A stretch of DNA of 64,000 nucleotides from Flammeovirga pacifica (GCF_000807855.2 NZ_JRYR02000002.1:62001-126000); one strand, 5' to 3'. Positions 44,252-55,600 are shown, numbered from the stretch's first letter. Notes: generated by a model from the letters alone, not told the origin. Program-made: numbers and translations.

Positions 44252-45778
44252 ATGACTCGATTAGCAAAACAAATTTCCAGTCTGTTATTTACGTTAGCCA
44301 TAGTAGCAAATATTGCTTATGCTAACGATAAAGATAAAGACAAATCGCCCCGTCCAAATATTCTTTTAATTGTAATGGATGATTTGGGATATGCGGATCT
44401 AGGCTTTATGCCACACGCTGCTAAAGATATATATACACCTAATATAGACAAATTAGCCCAAGGAGGAACAATATTTACTTCTGCTTATGTTACTCACCCT
44501 TACTGCGGACCAAGTAGAACAGGTTTGATGACAGGTAGAATGCCTCATGTATTTGGAGCACAATACAACCTTGCCGCTTTCTCTGGTTATGGTGTAGCAG
44601 AAGGAGAAAAATTTATGTCTGATGTACTTCAGGATGCAGGTTACCATACGGGTATTATTGGTAAATGGCACTTAGGTGAGGAAGGAGATTTCCATCCAAA
44701 TGAGAGAGGTTTTGATTATTTCTACGGATTTTTAGGTGGTGGTCATGAGTATTTCTCAAATACTTGGTTGCCTGCAGCTACTTATAAGCCAGAAGAATAT
44801 ACTATGGGTTCATATGGGAAAGATTACAATCGCCCAATGATGAAAAATAAAGAATACTTAGAGTCGGATAAAGGTTTATATGTGACAGATGTTTTAACAG
44901 ATGCAACATTAGAATTCTTGGATGAATCTAAAGAAAGCAACGAACCATTTTTCTTGTATTTATCATACAATGCACCACATACGCCTCTACAAGCTAAGAA
45001 ATCTGATATCAAAGGTATACAAGAGAAGTTAGGTGACAACGCAGCAGAAAAAGGAAGTAAGCGTCTTACTTATACTGCCATGATGTATAATGTAGATTAT
45101 AATATCAAACGTATCGTTGATAAACTTGAAGCAAGTGGTGAGTTAGACAATACAATGATTGTTTTTATTAGTGATAATGGTGGTAAAACACCTGCTGGAG
45201 CTAACAATCAGCCATTAAAAGGTAAAAAAGGTGATGCTTACGAAGGTGGATTTAGAGTACCAATGTTTGTACATTACCCTAACAGTAATATGAAGAAAGG
45301 TGACATTAATGATCACAACTTCTCTTCACTAGATTTCTTCCCTACGTTTGCAAAATTAGCAGGTGCTGAAATTCCAAAAAGTAAGGTATTAGATGGTAAA
45401 GATGTTTGGGAAAATATCGAGAAAAATACAGATCCAAGAAAAAATGAGAGCATCTATGTTCTTCGCCACTTTAATGCTTTTAATAGAACTGGTGTAGTAA
45501 GAAATAACTACAAACTTTACACTAGTGGAGATGGTAAATGGAGTCTTTTTGACCTAAGCAAAGACATGGGTGAGAAAAATGACATTGCTTCTAAAAACCC
45601 TAAAATGGTAAAATTAATGAAGAATGTAGTGAATGAGTGGACGTACACTTGGGAAGAAAAAAGACCTGAGTTCTTTGATGCTCCTAGCTATAACTTCGAA
45701 GCTAAGTGGAAGAAATTTAATATGCCGAACTTTGAAAAAACATTCGGTGATATTCATAAAAGCAAAAAAAGTAAATAG
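44252..45778 (+). CDS. S1-family sulfatase
   Basis: This 508-residue exported sulfatase has a signal peptide (to about residue 24, IAYAND). The formylglycine motif is CGPSR (Cys85) in THPYCGPSRTGLMTG. Metal ligands lie in LIVMDDLGYAD near the N-terminus and FISDNGG in the middle, and KWHLGE, PFFLYLSYNAPHTPLQ and LKGKKGDAYEGGFRVPM are the usual substrate-site and fold motifs. The length is normal for a single-domain enzyme. There is no T9SS tail, so it is probably periplasmic and acts on imported oligosaccharides. It lies between two GH16 genes within the polysaccharide locus. The S1 subfamily, and hence the sulfated position, is undetermined. Confidence 0.93.
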   Translation: MTRLAKQISSLLFTLAIVANIAYANDKDKDKSPRPNILLIVMDDLGYADLGFMPHAAKDIYTPNIDKLAQGGTIFTSAYVTHPYCGPSRTGLMTGRMPHVFGAQYNLAAFSGYGVAEGEKFMSDVLQDAGYHTGIIGKWHLGEEGDFHPNERGFDYFYGFLGGGHEYFSNTWLPAATYKPEEYTMGSYGKDYNRPMMKNKEYLESDKGLYVTDVLTDATLEFLDESKESNEPFFLYLSYNAPHTPLQAKKSDIKGIQEKLGDNAAEKGSKRLTYTAMMYNVDYNIKRIVDKLEASGELDNTMIVFISDNGGKTPAGANNQPLKGKKGDAYEGGFRVPMFVHYPNSNMKKGDINDHNFSSLDFFPTFAKLAGAEIPKSKVLDGKDVWENIEKNTDPRKNESIYVLRHFNAFNRTGVVRNNYKLYTSGDGKWSLFDLSKDMGEKNDIASKNPKMVKLMKNVVNEWTYTWEEKRPEFFDAPSYNFEAKWKKFNMPNFEKTFGDIHKSKKSK

Positions 45779-45827
45779 CATTGTTTATGGAGGTATTTGG
45801 ACCTCTGATCAATTTATTTAAAATAGT

Positions 45828-45860
45828 ATTAACAGGCTTCTATTCAAGAGGCCTGTTAAT
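45828..45860. terminator. Hairpin after second sulfatase
   Basis: ATTAACAGGC (45828-45837) pairs perfectly with GCCTGTTAAT (45851-45860), and the stem can extend inward with a wobble to about 14 pairs. It lies 50 bases after the sulfatase stop; there is no strong T tract. Confidence 0.6.
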
Positions 45861-45983
45861 ACAATAATAGCTTGATTACCTATCGATTGAGCTTAACTAT
45901 CCCTCTCAACAAATTATTTCATTGCTCATTTTTTTATTCTGGTGGAACAGCCACAAAATTTCAAAAATTAATTTTTAGAAGAA

Positions 45984-47708
45984 ATGAAAAGAATTATACT
46001 ACTAAGCTTACTATCCTTATATTCTCTATTATTAAATGCTCAAGTAAATCCTCTTTCAGATCCAGACAATAATGGTGGATGGGTACTTAATAAGTGGGCG
46101 AGTGATGAATTTAATGGAGAAGAATTAAATAAAGGAAAATGGTGGGTTCTTGGTGAAAATAACGATTACAGAGCGAAGTGGAAAGGACGTGCACCGGGTC
46201 AGTTTGCAGGACATAACGTAAGAGTAGAAAATGGAGAATTAATTCTTACTTCCAATTGGGAGCCAGATTTCGATTTTGCTTTAGAAACCAATAATGGATG
46301 CTATTACGGAGGTACTGATAATGGCCCTGATGGTAGTAAACCAATTACACAAGCAAGTGTGATGAGTGAAACGTTCTTTCGTTATGGTTATATGGAAATC
46401 AGATGTAAAGCAGCTGACGGACCAGTAACTTCTGCGTTTTGGACTACGGGGTATCATGGTGAAATTGATATGACGGAAAATTACGGTAGAAGACCTATCG
46501 GAAATCCTCAAAATCAACCCGATGTTTTAGAAAGAAAATATAGAACTAACCTTATTAGTTGGGATCCTGATAAAGCGCCAGATCAAAAAGCTTGGAAAGT
46601 AGAAGATGACATGGGAGTGAGAATGGCTGAAGAGTATTATGTCTTTGGTTTTGAGTGGGATAAAGAATACATGAAAACCTATTTCAATGGTGAATTATTA
46701 CGTTCGGTCACTAAGGAAGAATTGCTTGCAAATGACCAATGGAAATATGATTATCCGCATGAATTATGGTTATCTTCTGAAGTATTTTATTGGTACGGCT
46801 TACCTAGTGAAATAGATTTTCCAAATCCTTTAGAATACAAAGTAGATTATATTAGAGTATGGCAAAAAGGAACTCCTCAATCATTTTTTAATGCAAAAGG
46901 TTTTGAAGGTCCGTTTTATTTCCAAGGAAGAAGTGTACAATGGTGGAATGCTCCAGCACATCCTTGGAGAATTAGAGATGAAAAATCGGCAGAAGGAGAG
47001 TTCAGTTTAAAGTTTGATAAAGACGGCGATTTCTCTGGAAATTACTCTATTTTTTCACCATTTGGATCTATCAATATCCCATCTGGAGAGAACGAAGTAA
47101 GTTTCCAATTATGGATAGACAAGGATACAGAATTTGATAATATTGATGTGATTCTAAATAAACCTAGAACTGTTATTAAAGTCAATACTCAAAATCTACC
47201 TAAAGAAGAGTGGGTGACTGTATCAAAAACATTCACAAGAAATGGAAGCTCAGATCAAAGTTTAAAAGATGGCGATAGACTACAATTGATGCTTCGTTCA
47301 AAAGATATCAAAAGCACAAAAGCATTATTTTATGTAGATGATATTCAATTTAAGAATGATCTTGATGAAGGAGCTCCTGATTATCCATATCCTGATGATG
47401 AATATCCAGATGTGGAAGAGCCAGACGGACCAGAAGATCCTGATGCAGGTTTGCCACCTACAAGCATTACTCCAGGTTTTGATCAAACATTTAAGCTATA
47501 TCCTAATCCTACATCTCATCATTTAACAATAAAAGGAGAGGTACAAGGAATGATAAAAGTCTATTCAACTCAAGGTCAATTAGTGCTCTCAACAGAGAAA
47601 ACACAAGATTCAAAAGTGTTGTCTTTAGAGCATTTGGTGAAAGGAATGTACATCGTTACTATTGAATCTAAGGAGAAAACATACAGATACAAGGTGTTAA
47701 AGAATTAG
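45984..47708 (+). CDS. GH16 endo-glycanase with FEGP module and T9SS tail
   Basis: This 574-residue secreted enzyme has a signal peptide (to about residue 20, LLNAQ). The GH16 domain spans about 28-295, with catalytic motif GEIDMTENYG giving Glu160, Asp162 and Glu165. An FEGP module spans 307-458 (FEGPFYFQGRSVQWW to FYVDDIQF). A linker rich in Asp, Glu, Pro and Tyr (about 460-495, with DYPYPDDEYPDVEEPDGPEDP in sequence) follows. The T9SS type A domain starts at about 503 (FKLYPNPTSHHL). It is a full-length homologue of the 42686 enzyme plus an export and anchoring tail, so it is the probable extracellular first attacker of the polymer. Confidence 0.92.
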   Translation: MKRIILLSLLSLYSLLLNAQVNPLSDPDNNGGWVLNKWASDEFNGEELNKGKWWVLGENNDYRAKWKGRAPGQFAGHNVRVENGELILTSNWEPDFDFALETNNGCYYGGTDNGPDGSKPITQASVMSETFFRYGYMEIRCKAADGPVTSAFWTTGYHGEIDMTENYGRRPIGNPQNQPDVLERKYRTNLISWDPDKAPDQKAWKVEDDMGVRMAEEYYVFGFEWDKEYMKTYFNGELLRSVTKEELLANDQWKYDYPHELWLSSEVFYWYGLPSEIDFPNPLEYKVDYIRVWQKGTPQSFFNAKGFEGPFYFQGRSVQWWNAPAHPWRIRDEKSAEGEFSLKFDKDGDFSGNYSIFSPFGSINIPSGENEVSFQLWIDKDTEFDNIDVILNKPRTVIKVNTQNLPKEEWVTVSKTFTRNGSSDQSLKDGDRLQLMLRSKDIKSTKALFYVDDIQFKNDLDEGAPDYPYPDDEYPDVEEPDGPEDPDAGLPPTSITPGFDQTFKLYPNPTSHHLTIKGEVQGMIKVYSTQGQLVLSTEKTQDSKVLSLEHLVKGMYIVTIESKEKTYRYKVLKN

Positions 47709-47773
47709 ACGATACTTATATATCAATTTGAGTTGATTTAACGTAAACATAATTGTTGGCTACTTAAATACAG

Positions 47774-47808
47774 AGGGTTGTTTCATAAATTTGAAACAGC
47801 CCTTTTTT
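47774..47808 (+). terminator. Rho-independent terminator after GH16
   Basis: AGGGTTGTTTCA (47774-47785) pairs with TGAAACAGCCCT (47792-47803) with one wobble, then T6. It lies in a 303-base convergent gap (47709-48011). A TTTA-ACG-TAAA element at 47737-47747 is the only other pattern seen in that gap besides a small GAGG/CCTC hairpin near 47994. Confidence 0.85.
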
Positions 47809-48011
47809 GTTGATATGACTTTTTAGTTGCGTTAAATAGCTGACCAATACAAAAGGTCTCATAAAGAATGAAATACCATAGGTTTGATTCCGATAGAAGC
47901 TTAATGTGATGTTTTAATACAATCACACTGCTTGTACTATCTTGCAAATAAGGTAGGTATCATTCAATAAGAGACCTATTGATGTATTTTTAGAGAGGAA
48001 TATGACCTCAA

Positions 48012-51000
48012 TTAGCCTTTGTTTTCCAAGCTTTTGCTGTATTTACTAGGCGACACTCCGTAATATTCTTTGAACATTCTACTAAAGTGCGTTCTATTTT
48101 TAAAACCTGTTCTCACACAAACATCAGCTACAGGTAATTGTTCTTGTACTAATAATTCTGCTGCTTTTTTAAGACGATATACCTTTAGAAGTTCATAAGG
48201 TGTATAATTGGTAATAGCTTTTACTTTTTGGAAGAAAGTAGTTCTATTTAAATACAATCCTTTTGCGAAGACATTCATGTCAATGTCTTCATTTTCAAGG
48301 TTTTCTTCGATTAATTCATAGAACTTCTCAATAAATATAGCATCTTCTTTATTATTGTTTTTCTTTTCAACTTCTACAGGGAAGTCAATCTGGAAACGCT
48401 CTCTAAGTTGTTTTCTATTCTTGAGAAGCATTTGTACCGAAGCAATCAAATGTTTCATCTCAAAAGGCTTAGAAATATAATAATCAGCACCTACTTCAAG
48501 CCCTTTTACTTTATCATCTAAAGATGATCTAGAAGTTAAAAGAATAATAGGGATATGACTTGTTCGAATATCTGTTTTTATTTTATGACAAAGCTCTAGT
48601 CCATTCATCTCAGGCATCAGAATATCACTGATAATTAAATCAGGCCATTCATTTTCTAAGGTATCTAAGCACTCTTTACCATTAACAAAACAAGTAACAT
48701 TAAAATATTCTGATAAAACACCATTTACAAAAGACCTTAATTCTTCATTGTCTTCAACATAGAAAACATTAAGCTCTTTCATGCTCTCATCATATAAATT
48801 ACTTGGTAATTCTAAAGCAGATGGAAGAATTTTTTGTTTCTCATCATCATCTTCTTGAGCAATTAAATCCTTGATTCTCTCTTCGTTAAGAGCATCTTTA
48901 GCATTCACTTCTAAAGGTAGATTAACGATAAAGCAAGTGCCTTTTCCTTCTTCACTTTCAATTTCAATGCTACCAAAATGCATTTCAACCAATCGTTTTG
49001 AGAAAGCTAAACCAATACCAGAACCAATAGAGTACGTATTAGAGTTGTCGTTTTGGTAATATCTATCAAAAACATAAGGAAGGTCTGAAGGTTTGACACC
49101 AATACCGGTATCCATTACTTTAAACGTTAGCCCAGTTTCGTTATAAGAATATTCAATATCTATCGAATCTCCTTTTTTGGTAAACTTAAAGGCATTATTT
49201 AATAAGTTGTTTAAAATAATTTCAAGTTTACCCATATCAGCAGTAATAAACAGCTGATTGTATTCTCCTTTAATATTCAGTTGCTTTCCTTGTTTTTCAG
49301 CAAGCTGATCAAAGTCTTTTTTGATGTCAATGATTAAACCTGTAAAGTCGAAGTTTTCTTTATTGATCTTCAAGATACTTTGTTCTGCCTTGTGGAAATC
49401 TTGTACCTGATTCACCAATTGAAGCATTTTTTTAGACTGACGGTTGATCAGGTCTAAGTGCATAAAAGCATCTTGATTGGATTGGAACATTTTCAAAAGC
49501 ATTTGAATAGGCCCCATAATTAAAGTAATTGGCGTTCTGAACTCATGAGAGATATTCATGAACATCTTCTCTTTGGTCTTATTTAGTTCGTCAATACGAT
49601 GTCTTTCTACTTGTTCCAACTCATATTGATGTTTTAATTTAGTATGATTAAGTAGGAAACGACCTACAAAATAAAGGACCACTACTATAATTAATACATA
49701 GAGAAAATAAGCCAAAGGAGTTTTCCAAAGTGGAGGAGTAATCTCAATTTCCAATCGGATAGGTTCTGTCCATTTATTTTTAGAGTTAGAAGCCATAGCC
49801 TCTAAAGTATATTTACCAGGAGGTAAACCGTTAAAAGAAGCATTTTTAAATTTAGAGGATGTTCTAATCCATTCATCGTCTTGAGGTAATAAACGATACT
49901 TTAAAAAATAGCTCTTAGGATCAGAATAATGTAGAGAGAGTAATTCTACAGAGAAAATATTCTGATCATAGTTAAGCGTGATTTTTTTCTTTGCTGATAA
50001 GGGTTTATCAAGAATAAGATTTCCATCAATAGTATCATTTACATGAACTTTACGATTGATAAGTACTAGATTACCAAATGTAAATTCGGGTATGTTTGAT
50101 GAAATATCCGTTTTTAGAGGATCAAAACCACAGATACCATTTCCTGCAGCAAAAAAGATATTACCACTTTTTTGTTTAAAACCGGCATTCTCAAACGCAT
50201 ATGCATTTACACCGTTTTCTTTCGTGAAATGTTTGAAGGTTTTTAATTTTGTATCAAATTTATTTAAGCCCCTATCGGTTGTAATCCACAGATTATGTTG
50301 ATCATCAATAATTATTTTTTTGATGATATTATTATCTAAACCTGCACTTTCTGAGTAAGTTTTAAATTGAACTTGTTGCTCGCTGAGGTTATCAACTATC
50401 AATAAACCTTTCCCTTCCGTACCTAAAGCGATATTTCCATCTGCTAGAAATAAAATATTCGAAATGTGATTACATGGCAATTGCATTCCTTTGGGAGAAG
50501 AAGTATAATATTGTTGTTTGTTCATCACTAATAAAGGAAGGTCTTCTTTATTATCTATGACGATTAAACCACTTAAAGTTGTCCCAATTAAAATACGGTT
50601 GTTTAAAGAATCAATCTGTATATTTTTACACTGATTGGCCTCAGAGATAACAATATCTTCTTCATTTTGAAGCAATTCTGAAGAAATTATTTTTCCATTA
50701 GGCGTCATTTTTAGTTTGTAACATCCGTGATTGGAAGCAATCCAATAATAACCAAAACTGTCTTGAACTACCTGTGTTATCCTAGCATTTAAAAATTTAG
50801 AATCTTTAGAATCTTGAATTAAATGCCATTTGTGTTTCTCATTTGGAGATTGATAATAAATAGAACCTCTTCCTTTGGTATACCTCATCCATTTACCTCC
50901 ATTATTATCTTTCACCATAGAGGCCCATTCTTTAGGTATAGGAATAGATTTAAGTTCTTCTGGCAGAGGTTCGATACTGTTGGTTTTGGTGTTGAAATTA

Positions 51001-52151
51001 ACCAGACCTCTTAAATAAATACTACAAAGAATATGTGTCTCATTCCAAATGCATAATTCTAATACCTTATTCTTAAAGTTTTGTCCTTTAAGTTGATCGG
51101 TATTTAAATCATTGTATTGAAATGCTAAAGGTTGATTATTGTAAAGAAAAAGCCCTTCATTAAAAGAAGTGATCCAAACTTTGTGAGTTTTTTCAATATC
51201 AAGAATGTTGTTTACCCTACCAATATCAAAATATTTCGTATATACATTTTGATTCAAAGGTTGTCTGTTTCTTATATTCATAGGATCTTCTATCAACCAA
51301 CATCCTTTAGATAGAGAACCAGCCCAAAGTTTGTTGTCAAAAGTAGCGTCTATTTTTAAGAACCTTTCATTTTGAAAAAAGCGTTTGATTAAAAAAAACT
51401 GATAATCATCTTCTTTCTTATTTAGTCTTATATGTGCTAAACCATTATAAAGTGCTACATATACATTCTTTTCCTGATCGATTGTTACGCTTTTAATAGG
51501 ACCAATTTTTCCCTTCATGACGTACTTATGCGTATCAGTTTTAAGGTTGTAAGCCAACAAACCTTTTGAAGTAGCAATTAATATTAATTCATTATCATAA
51601 GGAATAGCATCAAGAATATATTGAAACGATTTATTCTTAACTTCTATAGGATGTATTCTTTCTATTTTATAGGTATCAGGATTAAAAAATAAAATCCCTT
51701 CATATTCTGTGATACAAACTATTTGATTGTTGAAATAGAATATTTTATCAATAACAAAAGGATGATCAGATCGAATATTTGTCAGTAAGTGTTTCGGTAA
51801 ATTGACAATTTTCTCTTCCTCATAATAATAAATGGAGATACCGTCTTCCGTACCAATCCATATATTATGATGCTTATCCTGAAATAAAGCACTCACTTTA
51901 TTATTACTGATTAGAAGGTTATCATCTGAATTTCGATAAGTTTCAAAATCATATCCGTCAAACTTGTTCAATCCATTAAAAGTACCGACCCAGATAAACC
52001 CTTTGTGATCTTCTAAAATAGCAGTCACGCCAAAGTGAGAAAGTCCTTCATTAGTGGTATAACTTGTTAATGATTGGTCGTAGTTGGCACTATGTGAAAA
52101 GGAAACTATTCCTAATAAAAAATAAAGTATAATAAGTAATTTACGAAGCAT
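48012..52151 (-). CDS. Hybrid two-component sensor-regulator (HTCS) of the polysaccharide locus
   Basis: This 1379-residue one-protein two-component system starts at the ATG at 52151, which opens a good signal peptide; an upstream ATG at 52193 adds 14 residues. Residues 25-735 form a periplasmic Reg_prop beta-propeller sensor, followed by a Y_Y_Y domain (about 735-805) and a membrane helix (about 811-828). The histidine kinase has His869 in NISHEFRTP and an ATP-binding domain with GIGLAFSKRLVEMHFG. The receiver domain has phospho-acceptor Asp1176 in LIISDILMPEMNG. The AraC-type DNA-binding end (about 1290-1379) has FKNRTHFSRMFKEYYGVSPSKY. It is divergent from the SusC gene and should sense an oligosaccharide from the target glycan and activate the locus. 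Confidence 0.95.
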   Translation of the reverse strand: MLRKLLIILYFLLGIVSFSHSANYDQSLTSYTTNEGLSHFGVTAILEDHKGFIWVGTFNGLNKFDGYDFETYRNSDDNLLISNNKVSALFQDKHHNIWIGTEDGISIYYYEEEKIVNLPKHLLTNIRSDHPFVIDKIFYFNNQIVCITEYEGILFFNPDTYKIERIHPIEVKNKSFQYILDAIPYDNELILIATSKGLLAYNLKTDTHKYVMKGKIGPIKSVTIDQEKNVYVALYNGLAHIRLNKKEDDYQFFLIKRFFQNERFLKIDATFDNKLWAGSLSKGCWLIEDPMNIRNRQPLNQNVYTKYFDIGRVNNILDIEKTHKVWITSFNEGLFLYNNQPLAFQYNDLNTDQLKGQNFKNKVLELCIWNETHILCSIYLRGLVNFNTKTNSIEPLPEELKSIPIPKEWASMVKDNNGGKWMRYTKGRGSIYYQSPNEKHKWHLIQDSKDSKFLNARITQVVQDSFGYYWIASNHGCYKLKMTPNGKIISSELLQNEEDIVISEANQCKNIQIDSLNNRILIGTTLSGLIVIDNKEDLPLLVMNKQQYYTSSPKGMQLPCNHISNILFLADGNIALGTEGKGLLIVDNLSEQQVQFKTYSESAGLDNNIIKKIIIDDQHNLWITTDRGLNKFDTKLKTFKHFTKENGVNAYAFENAGFKQKSGNIFFAAGNGICGFDPLKTDISSNIPEFTFGNLVLINRKVHVNDTIDGNLILDKPLSAKKKITLNYDQNIFSVELLSLHYSDPKSYFLKYRLLPQDDEWIRTSSKFKNASFNGLPPGKYTLEAMASNSKNKWTEPIRLEIEITPPLWKTPLAYFLYVLIIVVVLYFVGRFLLNHTKLKHQYELEQVERHRIDELNKTKEKMFMNISHEFRTPITLIMGPIQMLLKMFQSNQDAFMHLDLINRQSKKMLQLVNQVQDFHKAEQSILKINKENFDFTGLIIDIKKDFDQLAEKQGKQLNIKGEYNQLFITADMGKLEIILNNLLNNAFKFTKKGDSIDIEYSYNETGLTFKVMDTGIGVKPSDLPYVFDRYYQNDNSNTYSIGSGIGLAFSKRLVEMHFGSIEIESEEGKGTCFIVNLPLEVNAKDALNEERIKDLIAQEDDDEKQKILPSALELPSNLYDESMKELNVFYVEDNEELRSFVNGVLSEYFNVTCFVNGKECLDTLENEWPDLIISDILMPEMNGLELCHKIKTDIRTSHIPIILLTSRSSLDDKVKGLEVGADYYISKPFEMKHLIASVQMLLKNRKQLRERFQIDFPVEVEKKNNNKEDAIFIEKFYELIEENLENEDIDMNVFAKGLYLNRTTFFQKVKAITNYTPYELLKVYRLKKAAELLVQEQLPVADVCVRTGFKNRTHFSRMFKEYYGVSPSKYSKSLENKG

Positions 52152-52321
52152 TGAATTGAGTTTAAGTACTGCTTTTTTTAACAGAAACGTCAAAGTGTAT
52201 AATTCATTTAATTCATGTGATTTAAAGTTACATGTTTAGAATTAAATTCAAATACATATACTTTAAATAATAAATTTTCTTATGTTAAAGCTTCCTATTT
52301 GTTAATAGTATATAAGTGCAC

Positions 52322-52346
52322 AATGTATTTATACGTCAAATACATT
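52322..52346. promoter_or_regulatory. Inverted repeat, candidate HTCS operator
   Basis: AATGTATTT and AAATACATT are exact reverse complements with a seven-base spacer. An extra direct half-site, AAATACAT, lies 88 bases upstream at 52250-52257. Dimeric AraC-type regulators bind such sites; the link to this HTCS is inference. Confidence 0.45.
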
Positions 52347-52552
52347 TGATTAAATGTTAAAGATACACCTTGTTAACTAATTGATAAGCAACGAGTTTTA
52401 CTTCAAAAAACATTAATTTTATTTAGAGTCACCTTTTCTGATTTCACATTATTTACTTTTATGACATGAAAGAATCGCAGAAATAATTTTTTTAACTTTT
52501 TAGAATGAAGGTTTATTAATATCTGTTTAATTATAATGTTAACATAAGAGCG

Positions 52553-52587
52553 TTGTAGAATTTTTTTAATATTAATTTGTATTTTTG
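52553..52587 (+). promoter_or_regulatory. Inferred promoter of the SusC/SusD operon
   Basis: TTG at 52553-52555 and TATTTTTG at 52580-52587 fit the Bacteroidota TAnnTTTG consensus at -7. The 24-base spacer is one base longer than the usual range. The start codon is about 100 bases downstream. Confidence 0.4.
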
Positions 52588-52690
52588 ACGCACTTAATGA
52601 TTTTTTATAAACCTCTGTTAAATCGCTTTACAACAAATTACAACTACGATCTTTCTGTTTAAAAAGCAACTTAAATGATGAAATGAAAAA

Positions 52691-55600
52691 ATGAACGTTT
52701 ACTACTTCAGAAACAAAAGACTAAAGGTAGCTTTCATCTTTTCTATGGTATTTTTTCTAACTTCTTTTGCAAACATCTTTGCTCAAGATAGAATGATATC
52801 CGGAAAAGTTATAGGAGAGGACGATCAACTCCCACTACCAGGCGTGAATGTAACAATTCAAGGAACCTCAACAGGTACTATTACAGACTTTGATGGAAAA
52901 TTTTCATTAGTAATAGAAGAAGGCAACACTCTTGTTTTTTCTTTTATTGGTATGAAATCAAAAACTGTAACAGTTAAATCTCAATCTACTTTAAATATAA
53001 CTCTTGAAAGTGAAGTGGAGATATTAGAAGAGGTAGTGAAGATTGGATATGGCGAGCAGAAAAAGAAAGAGATTTCTGGTGCTGTGGCTCATATTAAATC
53101 AGAAAATTTAGAACAATTTACCACTTCGGATTTGGGTGATGCTCTACAAGGACAAGTAGCAGGTGTAAGTGTTACATCAGCTTCAGGTGCTCCAGGTGAA
53201 AGTGCTGTTATTCAAATTAGAGGTGTAAGTACATTATCAGAAGTAGAGGGTGCTAACCAACCGTTATATGTTGTTGACGGAATCCCTCAAAATGAAGATC
53301 CAAGACTTGCACCAAACGAAATTGCTACTATCGATATCCTAAAGGATTTGGCTTCTTGTGCAGTTTATGGTACTAGAGGTGCAAATGGTGTAATTTTGAT
53401 TACTACTAAAACAGGTAATAAGGGTAAATTAAAGGTATCAGTAGATGGTAACTACGGTTTGAGAAAGATCATTACTAATACTCCTGTAATGAACTCATCT
53501 CAACAAGCTTATTTCGATATTATTCATCAAAGAGCCTTAAATCCAGGTATTTCTGATGACGAAATCAACATGTTGGTATCACGTAGTAAAAATAACTTCA
53601 AGAATGATAACAACTTAGATGATATTGTTTTTGAAGATTTAGCACCTACACAACAATATAACATCAACTTAACGGGTGGTTCAGACGCAGGATTCACTTA
53701 TAATATCACTGGTGGATATTTTGGTCAAAAAGGTAATGTAGTAAATTCAAACTTCGAAAGATTAAACTTTAGAGGTGGTTCTAGCTACAAATCTGATAAA
53801 TGGACAATTACTACTTCATTGGCATTATCAACAGAAGAAAGACAAAGACCAAGTGGTAACTTACTAAACCAAACTATTAGATATAAACCTTATATGGCTC
53901 CACTAGATCCAGATAAGAATATCTACGAAAGTGCTTCAGATCAGGAAGCAGTTCAAGCCAACTTCTTGTATCAGTCATTGTATTTTGATGATAACGAAAC
54001 AAGAGACCGTTTGTCTGGTAACATCAGTATTAAATACGATTTCACAAAATGGTTATCATTTACTACTAACGCAGGTGGTAATATCATGAACCGTTTTAGA
54101 ACTCGTTTAAATCCTTACTTTAGAGTAGTAAACGAGAACACAGGACGTGAATTCTCTAACCCGAACAACTCTTACTATTCTGAGCAAGTAGAAAGAACTG
54201 CAGGATTTAGCTGGGATGGTAGATTCTATGCTAAACATTCTTTCGGTGATCATAATGTATCTGCATTATTAGGTGCCTCTTTAGAAGAGTATAATGGTAT
54301 TAGCCATACAGTTCAGAGAAGAGGTATTGTAGATAATGATAAGCCTGGTTTTGGATCAGCAACATTAGAAACTACAGTAACACCTGGTTTTAATTATGTC
54401 TATAGAATTATCGGTACTATTGGTCGTTTACAATACGATTATAAAGGTAAATACTTAGTATCACTTAGTGGTAACTACAACGGTAACTCTAAATTTGCAG
54501 AGAATAATAAGTTCAAGTTCTTCCCTTCTGCATCAGTAGGTTGGAATATCTCAGATGAAGCATTTTTCGAAGGTTTAAAGCCTACAATGAACGCAATGAA
54601 ATTGAGAGCATCACATGGTAATGTAGGTGGTCAAAGTTTCAGACCTTATTCTGATTTACCAACAATTAGAAGAGGTTTTGATTATAGCTTTAACGGTAAT
54701 ATCTATTCAGGTGCAGCTCAATCAGCATTTGCTAACCCAGATATTCAATGGGAAACATCAATTCAGAACAACATTGGTTTAGATTTAGCATTCTGGGATA
54801 ACCGTTTGACATTTAACGCTGACGTTTACCACACTACTAAACAAGACATGTTATTCCCAATTGCTACACCAGCATCAGCAGGTTCGTCGGCAGGAAATAA
54901 CAACGATAAATTGGTAACACTAAATGTGGGTAACATGGTGAACCAAGGTTTTGAATTAGCATTAGGTTATAAAGGTCGTGTTAAAAAATTGAACTGGAAT
55001 GTTACAGGTACTTTTGCTAGTAACAACAATGAGATTACAAACATGAGAACAGAAGACTTTGTCTACACAGCCGATCAAGGTCTTATTTATGGTGCACCTA
55101 ACCAATCTAGAGTAACAACTTATGCTAGAGGATATGAAGCAGGTGCTTTCTTCTTATACAAAAGTGATGGTATCATCAATACAGAAGAGAAATTAGCAGA
55201 ATATCAAAGAGTGAACCCAGCAGCTAGAATGGGAGACTTAATGTTGAGAGATACTAATGGTGATGGTCAAATTACTGAAGCAGATAAACAATATGCAGGT
55301 AGTGGTCTACCTAAATACGAAGCTGGTTTAGTGATTAGCTTAAGATATAAAAACTGGGACTTCATGATGAACTGGTTCGGTGCATTTGGTCACGAAATCA
55401 TGAACGGTAGTAAATTAATGGCTTATTCTGAAGGTAGACACCTTGATCAAATTCATACTTGGTCTCCAGATAACCCTTACTCTCCAATCCCTGCTTACAG
55501 AGGTGATCTTAAACAAGGTACTACCAATTTTAGAGGTGATACAGATCTTTGGTTAGAAGATGGTTCTTATTTAAGATTGAAAAATGTGACTTTAGGTTAT

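Larger units (their letters stand above)
52152..52690. other. 539-base divergent regulatory region, HTCS to SusC
   Basis: This region holds no coding signal. AATGTATTT (52322-52330) and AAATACATT (52338-52346) form a perfect 9-bp inverted repeat, and AAATACAT recurs at 52250-52257. A TTG/TATTTTTG promoter-like pair lies at 52553-52587. These are candidate sites for the HTCS and for transcription of the SusC operon. Confidence 0.6.

Noticed and set aside
47994-48008. GAGG/CCTC hairpin as a terminator of the HTCS gene
   Set aside because: The stem is only four pairs and has no T tract; the stronger hairpin at 47774-47808 is more plausible.
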